This document shows positions 11,582 through 23,563 of a DNA stretch of 64,000 nucleotides, piece after piece (the stretch's first letter is position 1; each line of letters opens with the position of its first letter). Source of the DNA: Cycas panzhihuaensis (lineage: Eukaryota > Cycadophyta); assembly GCA_023213395.1 (NCBI GenBank), contig CM041465.1, forward strand, positions 99,517,741-99,581,740. Reading direction: 5' to 3'. A program made the translations under genes and the position numbers. The notes under the pieces are model-generated. The model did not search any database, was not told the DNA's origin, and saw only the letters and a list, made by a program, of their open reading frames with translations.

Positions 11582-13953
11582 ATGGCGATAGCGAGATCAG
11601 ATCTAGTGAGTGGATATCACTAAACCTAACCCATTTCAAAGTTTGAATTTTATTAGTTTTTCGTAATTTTATGTGGAATTTTAGTGCCTCTTATAGTAAT
11701 CGAGGCCTCGTAATCCGAATCGACCCGTAAAGAGGTGAGCCAGGCATTAGGGAGTTTAGTCTCTTGGGCCCCATGGGGTCCACCGTAAAATTTTTGGTTT
11801 TCGGCGATATCCCCTTTGGGGATCGTTGCAGATCACAGAATGATCGCGGTGCCACGATCATTACTGCAGGACCCGATCGCCAGGGAACCTGCTATGAACT
11901 TAGTGGTACCATTAAGTTCAGCATAGTACGAAGCCGGGCAAGTAGAAAAAAGGGCAAAAGGGCCCAAAGAGCCCCGAATCTCAGGCAAAGAGGGTTTTGA
12001 GAGAGTGAGGGGTGATAGTAACTAACGTGAAGCTAACTTTGATCGTTTTTGGCGCGGACAGGCTTTCATCGTGGTAGATAATCGTGAGAACGTAGGTATG
12101 GCCATGTTGAGCTACATGGAGATGGCATCATAGGAGGACAGAGAGATCCTGCAGAGGTGTGGCCTATACAAGGCCCTCAAGACACCTCAGTATGCATCAA
12201 ATCAGAGGTTGCTGGTCAATATAGTATCCCATTGGGATAGGAGGAGACATGTATTCCACATACCACAGGTAGGTGATGTGATGGTCACGCCGAGAGATAT
12301 ACGGTAGATACTAGGAGTACCAGCGATAGGGAGGCCGGTGAGACTAGGGATGTTGCCTAGCGCCGAGGCAAAGACACGTGAGGCAAACGCTCTTCACAAG
12401 AGCAGATAGATGGGTGGAGGAGGAGCCCTCCGATCAGATCGATGTCAGAGATTCCTCGGGTGAGGAAGCTGGTTATACTATGCATTCTGTTCCAGATTTC
12501 CCAGAAACAAAACTATAGGGAGATACCAAGCAGATGGTTGGATTCAGTTCACCGCGAACCGGGCGAAAAGGATGGATCGGGCGACCGATCATGGCGAACC
12601 TCGCCACCCGCCTAGATACTATCGATGACCGCAGAGGCAGTTGTCGATAAAGACACAATCGCTATGTTGGTTCTTTGATCATTTCGCGATGGTGGCACCA
12701 ACCAGGGGACCACATCCCATCACAGAGTGGGTACTGATGGTCCACAGGTGGCAGACTCGGTTGAGAGGGACAGAGGACTGAGCCCATGTCTAACGATCGG
12801 TGGAGATGATATCACTAGACCTCCTCACCCTACCATACTACATAGCAGAGCCCTATAGGACGGTGAGGTGGGATAGTGACGACGAGGTGGGTAGAGTAGG
12901 AGTACCCATAGGCAATGATGGAGATGATGGGGATGATGGAGGAGATGGGGCCAGCCCGTCATGACCTGTAGGAGAGGCAGGTCCCTCGGGGATGGCAAGA
13001 GGTGCATAGGGTCCATCCAGGGCTACCAGAGGAGAGGCAGGCCCATCAGGCACATAGGACGAGAGCAGGGGGCTCGTGGCCAGGGCCTGCAGGCTGCAGA
13101 TCGTGATGGGATCCGAAGGGAAAAGAGCTGAGCTGGTCCCTGTGAGGAGGGAGGCCCAGGCAGAGGAGGTGCTAGAGGATGAGGCACCCACAACTGGCAA
13201 AGAGCCAGGAGGGAAGGATGTTGCATGACCAGAGGAGCCGGCGGCCACAGCAGGTGAGACCTAACCTTTTCCAGTGTCGTTTGGCATCTAGATAGATATT
13301 TGGTTTGGTTTGATTATGGTATATGGTGAGATACACTGACACATGGCATGTTGCATTGGCAAGTACAATGGAGATCCAGAGACTGATAGAGGCTATAGTG
13401 AGGGAGATATTCCCTCAGGTATATGCAGAGGGGTAACCGCCCATCCAGGCAAGAAACGAGCCTAGAGCGGCAGGTGCCCACATAAAGGCATTCGCCCCGT
13501 TGGTGAGGGCGAGGAACATATGGGCTGCAGAGTCCCAAGAGTACGTGACATCCCAGGGACAACTGTATCAGGAGAGAGATGATGCGAGGCGCGAGAGGGA
13601 TGAGCTATGCGGACGGGTGCAGGCTCTAGAGGCATAAGGCAGAGCAGGCGGAGATGCCAGGAGTAGAGTCTAGCTAGCGGTACTCATAGAGTGTCTCAGA
13701 GTGACGAAGGAAGCACTCTGAGGAGAGAGGGGTCGTATCCAGGCCCGATACGATCAACTGGTAGCACAGATGACGTCGAGGTCGAGCTGGAGTAGGACGC
13801 ATACCCACATATCGGCGACAACCCCGAGATGACCTCGAGACGAGGAGAGCGAGGCAGTAACTCACGAGGCCTGTGAGGAGCCTCGTGAGGATGTGGTCCC
13901 CAGGAGAGGGATCACATAGACTGGGGGATGGTACTCCATTAGTAGGACAGTAG
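11582..13953 (+). pseudogene. Opposite-strand PMD gene of E2, decayed
   Basis: Proposed exons are 11582-11605 (eight codons, starting MAIARSDL), 12062-13253 and 13364 to about 13953. The first join is in frame across CTA|GTGAGT and ACAG|GCT. The PMD exon keeps LYKALKTPQY, VSHWDRRRHVFHIPQVGD and an ILGVPAIGRPV segment. It holds about ten codons near 12150 (around RCGLYKAL) that E1 and E4 lack, and which are a normal part of PMD folds, so E2 looks ancestral here. Mid-exon shifts lie between about 12385 and 12660. The tail of exon 3 is strongly charged (QERDDARRERDELCGRVQAL), consistent with a coiled coil. The second intron has CAG|GTGAGA but the downstream join is one base out of frame. Confidence 0.8.
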
Positions 13954-14077
13954 TAGAGTAGGAGACGTACATATGATTTTGACAGGGGAAAGCACAGGCC
14001 TCCAGGGGGTCATATATATATATATGATCGCATTGTACCCCCTACAAGGACACCGCTTCTCGTATGTATGATGTGAC

Positions 14078-14165
<88 letters not shown>

Positions 14166-14678
14166 GGTAATTGGAACCCCATTTGGATATGAGATGCTGT
14201 GTATATATCATGTGTGGATGACATGTATGTTTATTTTGTATGCTGTAAATGTTATGCTGTGGATATTTTATGTTGTGAATATTTTATTGTATGATGCACA
14301 CGTTCCCTTCTATATATGGCTATGTGTCTAATAGGAGCACACACATACGTCAGGAGTGGAGACGACAGAGAGGTATGAGGTTAGAGGATAGAGAGGCATA
14401 TACGTCTACGGAAGAGCATAGTGGAATATGTGAAGGAAACGGTAGGCAGGAGAGAGGAACGACGATGCCCCAAAGCATCGTCCAGATTGGGGAATGCCCA
14501 AGCAGGAAGACAAAAGTTCCCGAGGAGGTATGGGAACGCGTGTTCTGTGGAAGGAACCAGAAACAAGAGGGAGGGTCCATCTTAAATTGCCATTCTACCG
14601 GTGGTTGGGAAGAATGGGGACAACCTAAGATGGTAGTTTAAGCTCATTTTGGAGCAGGGCGAAGAGATCGCTAAAAGA
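13954..14678. other. Convergent spacer of E2
   Basis: Lies between the end of the PMD gene (plus) and the end of pol (minus). It contains the long TA run listed separately and the inverted repeat GGGGTAATTGGAACCCC at 14164-14180. I see no gene. Confidence 0.5.
14085..14162. repeat. (TA)39 microsatellite
   Basis: An uninterrupted TA run of 78 bases. The same position has about seven units in E1 (4432) and about five in E4 (39960), so it expanded within E2. Confidence 0.95.
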
Positions 14679-15960
14679 TCACACGTAAAATTTCTTAAGG
14701 AATTTCCCATTAATAGCTTTCTCAAATTCAAGCCCTTCTAGGGTGGCTATCCTGTAGGCACCATTACTGAGGGATTCGATAATGACGAAAGGACCAACCC
14801 ATCGGGGTTTGAATTTAGTCAAGCAATCATGGAGATACTCGAGCTTGAGGACGTGGTCCCTAGGAAACAAAGGACGAGAATGAAGATGTTTATCGTAGGT
14901 CCTTTGTGAGCGAGCTGATGCCAAAGTTAGCCCGACAAGCAGCAAGCCGCCTCTCATCCAAAGCCTCGAGGTCCAAAAGGCAAGCCTAATCTGACATCCT
15001 TCATCGCTGAGACCTCAAGGGAGACTCACAAGGAAGGAATCTCCACCTCCGGGGAGTACCGCCCGCATCAGAGACCGTGGAGAACGAGGTCATTCCCTGC
15101 GGCGTAACTAATAGAGGTATGGTAAGCCCACAAAGTGCGTGGCACCAAGGTGTCAATCCTTTGGGATTGAGCAATGGTTTTCTTGAGAATGTTGACGAGA
15201 GTCTTATTGAAAGACTCCACTTGGCCATTTGCTTGAGGGTAGTAAGGGGAGGAAGTCTTGTAAGAAATTTTGAACTTCTCACAAAGCTCATCCATCTCCT
15301 TATTACAGAAAGGAGTTCCATTGTCAGTGATTAGGACGTCTAGAATCCCAAAACGGTAAATGATATGTTGGTAAATGAACGTGGCAATCATTTTACTAGG
15401 GGTAGTAACTAAGGGAATGGCCTCTGCCCATTTGGTGAAATACTTTGTGGCAGTCAAGATAAACTTGTGCTGTGATGACGAAGGTGGGGAGATGGCCCCA
15501 ATGAGGTCTAGTCCCTACTGAGCAAAAGACCATGGTGAAATAATGGGATGCAGGGCCTCGGAAGGCACATGGGAAATGTTGGCGTGTTCCTGACATCGCT
15601 GATATTTCAGAGCAAAGGCGTGAGCGTCCTTGAAAAGGTATGGCCAGAAATAACCCATGCGAAGGATCCTCTGAGCCATAGACTAGCCCCCAAAGTGACC
15701 TCCACAAATACCGTGGTGGCATTCACTAAGTACTAGTCTGCTTCATCAATAGTGACGCAGCGGAGGAGGATCCCATCGAAGGACCTCTTGTACAATACCT
15801 CATCCATAAGGAGGTATTGCCTGGCAGAAGTCTGGATACGAGATCTATCTTTACTACTGGCATTAGGGTGGTATTGTTGTCGATAAGATACCAAGACTAT
15901 AAAACACCATACCACTCATCATCGATGAGTGGATGGGGAGAGACTCCCTAAATCGTTAAG
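14679..15960 (-). pseudogene. Integrase of E2
   Basis: Read on the minus strand, an N-terminal HHCC zinc-binding region (HHGICGGHFGG ... CQRCQEH) lies near 15560-15720. It is followed by the catalytic core with DLIGAISPP (first Asp), ITDNGTPF (second Asp, near 15330) and NGQVESFNKTL (Glu, near 15220). The C-terminal part has HVLKLEYLHD and VGPFVIIESLSNGAYRI, ending KKFYV near 14679. All three catalytic acidic residues are visible. Stops and at least one frame change near 15060 interrupt it. The product would insert the element cDNA into host DNA. Confidence 0.85.
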
Positions 15961-17345
15961 ATAGACTCATTAGGGAGAGAGTCGTTAATGAGGGAACCAA
16001 AGGAGTTAGGGATAAGGGCATCCGCGAGTTGCTCAGCCACTACCATTTCCTTCTTTGATTTCCAGTTGACGATATAGAGGTCGAATTCTTAAAGTAAGAC
16101 GACCCAACGACCAGCCCTACCTATCAAATCCAAACGAGTCAGTAAGTATCGCAGGGGATCGGATTGAACGATCACCTTGGTGGTGTTGCCAAGCAAGTAG
16201 TGTCTGAAATTCTTAGTCACATGGACTAAGGAGAGGCACTCCTTCTCAGCAGGGGAATAGTTAAGCTCAACAGCCACGAGGGTACGACTGATGAAATATA
16301 TAGCTCTCTCAGTTCTTAAATCATCCTCCTGAGCTAGCATAGTGCCCAAGGACTCGTCAGTTATCGAGGTGTATAGGACGAAGGGCCTATTGAATTGAGG
16401 AGACGCCAACATAGGAGTAAAATCAAGGGCTTCCTTAAGTCCTTTGAAGGCCTTTCGGGTCTTGTCATACCAGGCAAAAGGAGCTCCCTTCTTCAATAGG
16501 TTCATAAGGGGTTTAGCGCTCACAGTGAAATCTGCTAAGAAGCGCCTGAGAAAACTGAGCCTTCCTAGAAATGACTTAATCTATCGTTGAGTTCTAGGCG
16601 GTGGCATGTCAAGGATTGCCCTGACCTTGTCAGGGTCAATTTGAATTCCTTAGTTGGATACAAGGAACCTAAGGAGTTTACCCGAGGTAACGGCAAACAT
16701 ACACTTGAGTGGATTTAGATTGACGTGATACTTGCGGCATCGTGAGAAGATGGCACGCAAGTCGGATGGATGATGGTCCCTGACACAAGAGAGACCTATC
16801 ATATCATCCATGAAGACCTCTAATATGTTATCAATGAGGCCATGGAAAATGAAATACATGGCTCTTTGGTAAGTAGCACTTGTATTCTTAAGACTGAAGG
16901 GCATCGCCTTGTAGGCAAAGGTATCCCAAGGTGTAGTGAAGGCCGTCTTGTGGCAGTTTTCAGGAGAAATCTAAATTTGGTTATAGCTGGAGAAGCCGTC
17001 CATTAAGGACATAACTTTAAATCCAGTAGTGTGATCAATAATTTGATCGATGAAGGGTAATGGGAAGTTGTCATTGGGACAAGCATTATTGATGTCATGA
17101 AAATTGACACATATACGGATTGCCTCATTCTTTTTAGCAATGGGGAGAATATTAGAGACCCATTTAGGGTAGTCAATGGAAGTAATAAGCCCAGCGTCCA
17201 GAAGCTTCTCGACCTCCATCTTGATAATGGCTGAGAGCTTCGGGTGAAGGGGACGCTGCTCGTGCACGTATGTGCACCAAGAATGGTGGTGAGGTTATGA
17301 GTGACAATGGAGGGGTCGATTCCCTTCATGTCAGCATAATCCCAT
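15961..17345 (-). pseudogene. Reverse transcriptase and RNase H of E2
   Basis: RT begins near 17330 (KGIDPSIVTHNL), then QRPLHPKLSAIIKMEVEKLL, FHDINNACPNDNFPLP, MDGFSSYNQI, an AMPFSLKNTSATYQRAM stretch and the active-site motif VFMDDMIGLS near 16800 (the Y of YxDD is F). The tail VRAILDMPPP leads into RNase H at 16089-16523, with VLYTSITDESLGTMLAQ, RAIYFISRTL, YSPAEKECLSLV and HYLLGNTTKVIVQSD. Stop codons at Gln and Trp positions split the frame. It copies the RNA genome into cDNA and removes the RNA strand. Confidence 0.88.
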
Positions 17346-18300
17346 GCAAATACATCTCAGAACTCCTAGAATAGAAGGGAGTACTCCCTTATCTCATCAG
17401 GAGAACACTCCAACCTGTCCTTAATGACCTCATTAGGGGCTAAGACTATGTCTTGGGTTGCCCCCATGCACATGGCATTACCCTCCTCGAAATAGAGAGG
17501 GGCAAGGTCAATAGGAAGGGGTGGAATAGGAGACGGGATTAGATCTGCAAGTGTGGATCCGATCGCAAGGATCTTCTAGTGACCAAGCCTGTGGTGACCA
17601 GAAGACAAGTTGGGTGCAAAACCTGCTAGATGCTCAAGCAAGGCTTCGCCATCCTTGAAGTAATCCACCCCATGGATGACCTTACTTTGAGTAGAGGAAG
17701 CACTGGAGGGAGTAGAAACAACGGGACTGTGATGGTCGTCAGGTTGCTCAACTTCCTCACGAGACTCTGAAGGAAAGTCAAAAGGAGGCTCCTCGGAAGG
17801 AGCAAAAGGCAGTTCTTCAAAGCCATTTCCTATGGGGGGTAATGAAGAAGAAGAACCGACAATAGGTGGGTCAATATGAGTGATGACATGTGACACGCAG
17901 GAGTAGCTAGCCTCACCAACGAGAGAGATGCTAGACAGGGGTCTAGAACAAGACGGGTGCGACCTACTGGTGCAGAGGAAAGAGACGGGGTGAAGAAAAT
18001 CCTCGTCCTCATCGTGTGACTCGTCGTCACTAAACGAAGTGAGGTACTCGTAACTCCCAATGCCAATAGGGGTGAACCACGTGGGACTAGAGGAAGAAGA
18101 TGCAGGATCTTCCTTGGATGGGTTAGGTATGCCAATAGAGCAAGTCGAGGCATGCATAGAAGGACCTCGGTTTGTCGAATTGGTGGAATGAGTTTGTTTA
18201 GTAAATGGGAGTTCGCGGGGAATCACTCTCATCCATCTATCATGGACGAATTTAAGTTGCCCCCAAAGAGTCGAGCACATGGCTCCCATTTGGTCGAGCT
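17346..18300 (-). pseudogene. Protease-RT linker of E2
   Basis: A low-complexity acidic linker with DDESHDEDEDF, SSSSS runs and a LPFAPSEEP segment, preceded by MGAMCSTLWGQLKFVHD, the usual end of the protease region (LG-P-W-L...). The part 17346-17575 continues into RT with many stops. The EHLAGFAPNLSSG stretch marks the place where E1 and E4 carry their pol deletion. Confidence 0.7.
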
Positions 18301-18690
18301 ATGGATGACCTAGAAGGAGGTTATAATCAACGTCAACGTCGAGGACTACAACATCGGTAAGAACAGTCTTGCCCTCAAGGGTGAGCGGAATCACGACAGA
18401 TCCCAAAGGGGTCTTCTCGCTACCGTCATAACCTTGGTATCACCATGGAATAGGTTCCAAGGTAGAGATACTAAGCTCTTGCATAACATGCAAGGGCATG
18501 GCATTGACAGAAGAACCATTGTCAACAATGGTCCTCCGAAGGGTACAATCGGGTGTATCAATAGTGCTAGTGAATGGGAAGTTCCACTGACATTCCCTTT
18601 CACCGGGGGGAGGAAGATCCCTAGGATCAAATGAGATAACGGGTCCACAACTTTGGGTAATGCCCAAAGCGTGGACAGGCGCATCACTCG
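18301..18690 (-). pseudogene. Retropepsin-like aspartic protease of E2
   Basis: The minus frame has RRTIVDNGSSVNAMP (near 18500-18535), the D-S/N-G-S active-site motif of Ty3 proteases, then LEPIPWxYQGYDG and VVLDVDVDYNLLLGHP, the flap-to-C-terminal pattern. It would cut the gag-pol polyprotein. One stop replaces a Trp or Gln between the two halves. Confidence 0.75.
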
Positions 18691-21336
18691 ATCCTAAAGC
18701 TTCTAGGAGGAGGGCCCGCTACTCGGGACAACTCCTCAAAACGTCCATCAAGGACATTCCTACAGCGACAGTATAAAGCTCATCCATGATGGAGAAGGGT
18801 TTACCCTTCGCTGTAGGTTGGGTAAGTGCCCTTCAGAAATTGTAATAACCTAGGCATATAGGAATAGCCTTGGGAAAGAGAGGTATTTCTAGAGGAAGGT
18901 TCTCTGGAAGAGGGTCGGAAGGAGTGGAAGAACAAGAAGCTCCCATTGCTTCCTCGGTAGCCTGAGACCGTGTAAGGGCGTAGGAAGGAGTTGCTTCAAG
19001 CAACTAGATCACCTTCTTCGCCTTATTCTAGGGTCACGAAGGCAATGGGATACGATGGCTAGGGGAATAATAGGAAGAAGACGAGTTCTGGGCATCCTTC
19101 CCTTTGTCACAGGAAGGATGGGACTCAGGCGATCTTCCTCGGTTCCTGTTATTCTTGGTTTGGGTGTTGCGATCACATTCCCCATGTTTAGGGAATAGAT
19201 CCTTGTGAACTGGTTGGTCCAAATTAGGCCTTGAGGCCCGTTTGGGGGAAGAGTCACGTCGAGGGGCATCCCTAGGATGCTAGGCCTTGCAACGTGAATC
19301 ATCATGGAAGCACTCCCCATGAATGGAGTAGCACTTCTTCTCAAGTGGAGGGTCTAACCTTCTCGCTTAAGAGGATTGGGCATTTCCATTCCTGGGGAGA
19401 GGAGCTTGGGTTGTTTGTTGGACTTGTTTGTTGGATGTAGGGGATGAAGGAGCTTGAAGCTTGAGTTCCTTCATCGTATGCTCAAACAAGTGTATGGCCG
19501 ATGTGAGAGGGTCTAAAGTCCTCTTAGTCGGATGAGAGGAAGACCGGGTAGGTTGTGAAGGTTTGGTATCTTTGGTTGGGGGTGGTGCCTCACAGCGCTG
19601 TGAGGGCTTAAGAGGTTTCTTGAGACCCACCTAGATCTCAATAGCCTCCAATGCCAAACACTTGGCAATCATGGAGTCGCATGTGGTCGCCCCCATTTTA
19701 AGGACTTCTACATGTACTTCAGGACGAAGTGCATTGATGAAGAGGTCTCGCTTCAACTCCTCAGGTAATGTTGCCTTAGTGGAGTGGAGCAAGTTGTAGA
19801 ATCGCCACACAAAGTCATGATTCATTTCATTGTGACCTTGTTTGAGCGAAAGGAGTGACTTCATTTCACTCTTGAATGGATGGGCTACATCAAAATAGTT
19901 GATGAACTCGTCCACCAATTGCTGGAATGAATGGATGGAATGGGCAGGGAGATGGTAGAACTACTTAAGGGCATCACCCTGCAAGGATCGCGAGAATAAT
20001 TTCATTAAAATGTGGTCGTAAGCCCAGTAATCGATGCATGCCATAGAAAAGCTATACACATGCTCCGCCAGGTCTTGTGACGAAGTTCTATCGAATCTAG
20101 GAACTTCAGGGGGATGAGGCAGTAGATTGGTTCTCAACACCTTAATGGATAGGGGGGTTGACCTAAAGTCCATGAAGGGGCATGCCCTCGCCTGGACCAT
20201 AGGATCAACGAATGTCATAGTAGGTAATGAACAAGGAGCGGATAGGGGTGGCACACCCATCCCTCCTTGAGGAAACGCCCTCTACTAGGAAGGGGCATGG
20301 GGATAGGTGCCTTAGAAGGGAGTCGGGTTCCCTTGCGAAGGCACAACAAATGGAATTGCGCTAAATGGAGGACAAGATGGATGCAGAATCGGGTTTTGCC
20401 TAAATGAGCCACCCGTAGGTGGAGTGACCCCATATGGGTGTAGCGGATCTACCCCATAAGCTAGGAGATGGCTTCCTCTACCCTGCCCCCAAGGTTGAGA
20501 AGTATACCCTGGGGGAACGTAGAAGGAAGCACCAATGTGTTGGTTTTGAGAGTGTGTGGGAGCGGGTCCCACATGACTGGTAGTTGAGAGGCTAGTAGGA
20601 CTGATGGGCCTATTAAGAAAGGTATGCGCCACATTAGGGGATGGCACATTGGTTTGGTTAGGGACGGGTATGTTAACCTTTAATTGAGGGAAAGACATAC
20701 CACGGGAGAATCCTGAAACACTAGGACCTCGATGAAAAATGGAAGATGCAACATGTGCCACCACTACAGGAATAGGAAAGGAGTGGGACACATGTGTAGG
20801 CACAAAGGGACTTGTTGTCAAAGGAAGAGTAGATGAGGATGAGGCATGCGGGGAAGGAGCAGAAGAAGAAGAGGCTCCTCCACGAAGAGCACCCTCAAGC
20901 CATCCAGGATGCGGTTGCAAGCATGCCACATGGTGACACTCGTTGAGAGCTTCAACTACGTCAACAGGAGGGGTTCCTACATACTCGTAAGAGGTAGTTG
21001 GGACCTCGAACGGGGTAGGTCCCTCGGGATGTTCCTCATAAGAGTCACTGATTAAGTGGTAAGTCTCAAGAAGAGTGGATCTTTCTACCGCATGGGTAGA
21101 GGGATGGACATCGAGTGAGTGATGTTGGTCACTTGGGTAATAAAGGGGTTCATCACCCTCTTGGGTGGACCTAGGAATAGAGGAAGGAAAAACATGGGTT
21201 TCTAAGGTTGAGGTGTGGTAGGCCCAATCAGAAGAGTATCCTTCCATAGTCAAATCAGAATCTGATAAAGGAAGAGAGTGATACTCGGGGTCTTCTAACA
21301 ATGGAGGTAGACCAAGTGATGGGAAAAGCGTCGCAT
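18691..21336 (-). pseudogene. gag of E2 with zinc knuckle
   Basis: The conserved start is the ATG at 21336; E2 has a small indel right after it. A long Pro/Ser/Gly-rich N-terminal region (20312-21330) is followed by the retrotransposon gag domain (19631-20260), with FDRTSSQDLAEHVYSFSMAC, WAYDHILMKLF and MNHDFVWRFYNLLHSTKA. Then come a basic Pro-rich tail and a zinc knuckle CYSIHGECFHDDSRC at about 19288-19335 (C-x2-H-x4-H-x4-C). Gag forms the particle and binds RNA. A few stops interrupt it; about 340 N-terminal codons are still open. Confidence 0.85.
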
Positions 21337-21488
21337 GCAAGGTCCACCAGCAATGTTAGGGAAAAAGAAAGGGTGGTAACGGCACAGGCATTGGGGGCTT
21401 CCCAACGAAGAGATCAAAATAGGTGAAAAGGATCACAAAAAGGTAGCAAAACCAATGGAAGAGAGCAGAAACTAGCTCCCTTACTGGC

Positions 21489-21508
21489 AGTCCCCAGTAT
21501 GGTCGCCA
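21489..21508 (-). promoter_or_regulatory. Primer-binding site of E2
   Basis: One base inside the 5' LTR the minus strand reads TGGCGACCATACTGGGGACT. The opening TGG pairs with a tRNA 3' CCA. The same site is found in E1, E4 and E5. I cannot name the tRNA with certainty. Confidence 0.75.
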
Positions 21509-22934
21509 GTGGACACGCATCTACGGGATAGCCACCTAACTAAATAGGTATGATAAGAGCAGGTGATAATATGATCGAGAAAGAGACCTATAAGTAGGGT
21601 AGTTACCACACAGGGCGCCCTGTGCACCAGAGCGCAAGTTTAGGACTTGTAATAGAATATAGCTACCAAAGGGTGATCCCCCCACTTCGAACAAGAGGTG
21701 AGGAGGTATAGGGTTAGCCTGGGTTGACCTAAGGAAAGGATCCTCCCACCCTTGGATGGCCAGAAGGGGACATAAATGAACCTTTAAGGGTTTCCCTAGA
21801 AGAATAGGAAATGAGGAGGGATAGGCAAGTAAGCGGCCTATGAACAGGGTCACCTTGGTTGCCCAGTGAAGCGGTGAACCAAGGGGAAATGAGAGGGATG
21901 ACCCAAGAAGGTGGGTCAAGGTATGCCTAAGCAAACTAACCAAATACAGAAAGGACAAAGGGAAAAGGAAGGTTACACGACAAAAGAGGGAAAAGGTGAA
22001 AGGGGTGGTTCCTAAGACCTTTTCCTATGAGTAAAGAAGACGCATGCGATGAAATAAATAAATCATAGACCCAAAGCAAAGTTAAATTCCCCTTTTGATT
22101 TCCAATGAGTTAATTACTACTTACGTAAAGGAAATTTAAAAGGAAAGAGTAGTAGGGTGGAGCGAAGCGTGTACCGGAATCGGAAGCGTGCTGTGATGAT
22201 AGCGCTCCCAAGGGGTACCCAAAACCACTCCACAAGGCGCAACGGTCGTGAAGCGTCATAGCAGATTGGAATGAGGGGCTCTCTTACCTTCCCCAAAACC
22301 AAGGAAAGAAAGAAACCAAACACTAGTAATAAATGAAGTATGAAAGTACAATATGCATAGGAGTACTTACTGGCAACGGGACGAGCAGAAAAGACCCTTT
22401 GCACTCTCCAAGTACCTGCAAGCAAACAGCAACCTCCTCCTTTCCGAAGGAAGGGTACTAACATACAATGACAAAATCCTAGAAATACATGTCTATGCAA
22501 TACAAATATAAACTTAAACACGTATGTGTTAACATCAACACAATGATGATAATATGTAAAGGAGGACAACCAAAGCAAAAGGAAAGTAACCGGTAAGCCT
22601 CGAAGTGGACCACCTCCCATAAAGAATAACCCCAACCTCCCCCAAGGCCAGAAGGCAACGAGGGCAAGGCCAAGAAGGATGGCTGAAAATAGTAGCAAGG
22701 GAGTTAAGAAGCGCCAACGAAGACCTACGGCAAGCTGGGGTGCTATGAAGAGCAAACCGGGCTACCGGGAAGAGAGTTGGGCAAAAAATAAGCAGTCAGG
22801 ACTTATGTGAGTCACCCAGACCTAAGCCTAAGCCCTCAAACTAGCATTGCAACATGTGACAATGCTGATTTCAGTGGCTAAGGAAGGGCCAACAAACCCT
22901 TGTTTGAGTGCCAAGGACAACACGAGGTAAAAGG

Positions 22935-22995
22935 GAAGATTTGGGGGGGTTAAAGCTGCTTGAGGAGCAAGCAGCTTTAACCCCCCCAAATCTTC
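22935..22995. repeat. Perfect 28-bp palindrome with 5-base loop
   Basis: Arms at 22935-22962 and 22968-22995 are exact reverse complements around AGGAG. The 3' LTR of E2 (near 8815-8880) has ordinary sequence here, ending in GGAGCATGGAAGG, so the right arm is new and replaced the original bases. Confidence 0.95.
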
Positions 22996-23553
22996 TCTCC
23001 CAAACCCTATGTCAACCCTCTATACCACTACCTTGAGTAACAAACACAGGCAAGGAGGCACTATAACAGGAGTAAAACAGTCAAATATAAAGAAGAAAGC
23101 AACCCTCACAAAGACAAGCAAGGAGATAAGCAAGATAGGGCATCGATTACATAAGGAAAATAACTCAAATCAATGAATACCTGAGAGGAAGAGGAGAGGT
23201 GCTTGCCTTAGCCAAGGGCTGGTAAGGAGAGGCTAAGAAATCAGCCTAAAAACTATGGTGTAGTAGGTTTGGGACCCTGCTAATGGAGTTGGAGGGAGAA
23301 CACCTACACTTGGAATGCTTAATGGCTGCCTAGGGCAATAATCCACTGAAATCTCTCCAAGGTGCCCTCTCCAAGGTGTGTGAGGAGCTGGGAAGATTCC
23401 CTGGTCATACCAAAGGAGAGCTAGGCGCTGGAGGAGAGATGCAGGTCTTGTAGTAATAGCAGGGCAGTGGAGAATAGTAGAGCACAGCGTGGTTTCCTTG
23501 AGGAGCAATCCAAAAAGTGAGCCAAAAAGTTCTTAAATATGAGTAAATTATGA

Positions 23554-23563
23554 CTTAAATACC
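23554..23563 (-). promoter_or_regulatory. Candidate LTR promoter TATA box (E2)
   Basis: Minus strand GGTATTTAAG in a block conserved in all LTRs (compare GGTATAAGT in E1 and E4, GGTATAAAAC in E5). It lies about 650 bases from the LTR start, leaving roughly 2 kb of transcribed leader in the LTR. Confidence 0.5.

Noticed and set aside
13500-13960. Tandem short repeats in exon 3 of the PMD gene as a CRISPR or satellite array
   Set aside because: The apparent repetition comes from Arg/Glu/Gln-rich coding sequence; there is no regular repeat and spacer.
14164-14180. GGGGTAATTGGAACCCC as a hairpin terminator
   Set aside because: Plant RNA polymerase II does not stop at such hairpins. The conservation is noted but no function is claimed.
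22117-22755. A 212-residue hydrophobic open frame in the E2 5' LTR, with similar shorter frames at 8038-8549 and 63092-63369
   Set aside because: The sister LTRs read the same DNA in different frames with stops, and the composition is the Leu/Phe/Ser bias expected from this strand. It is LTR sequence, not a membrane protein gene.
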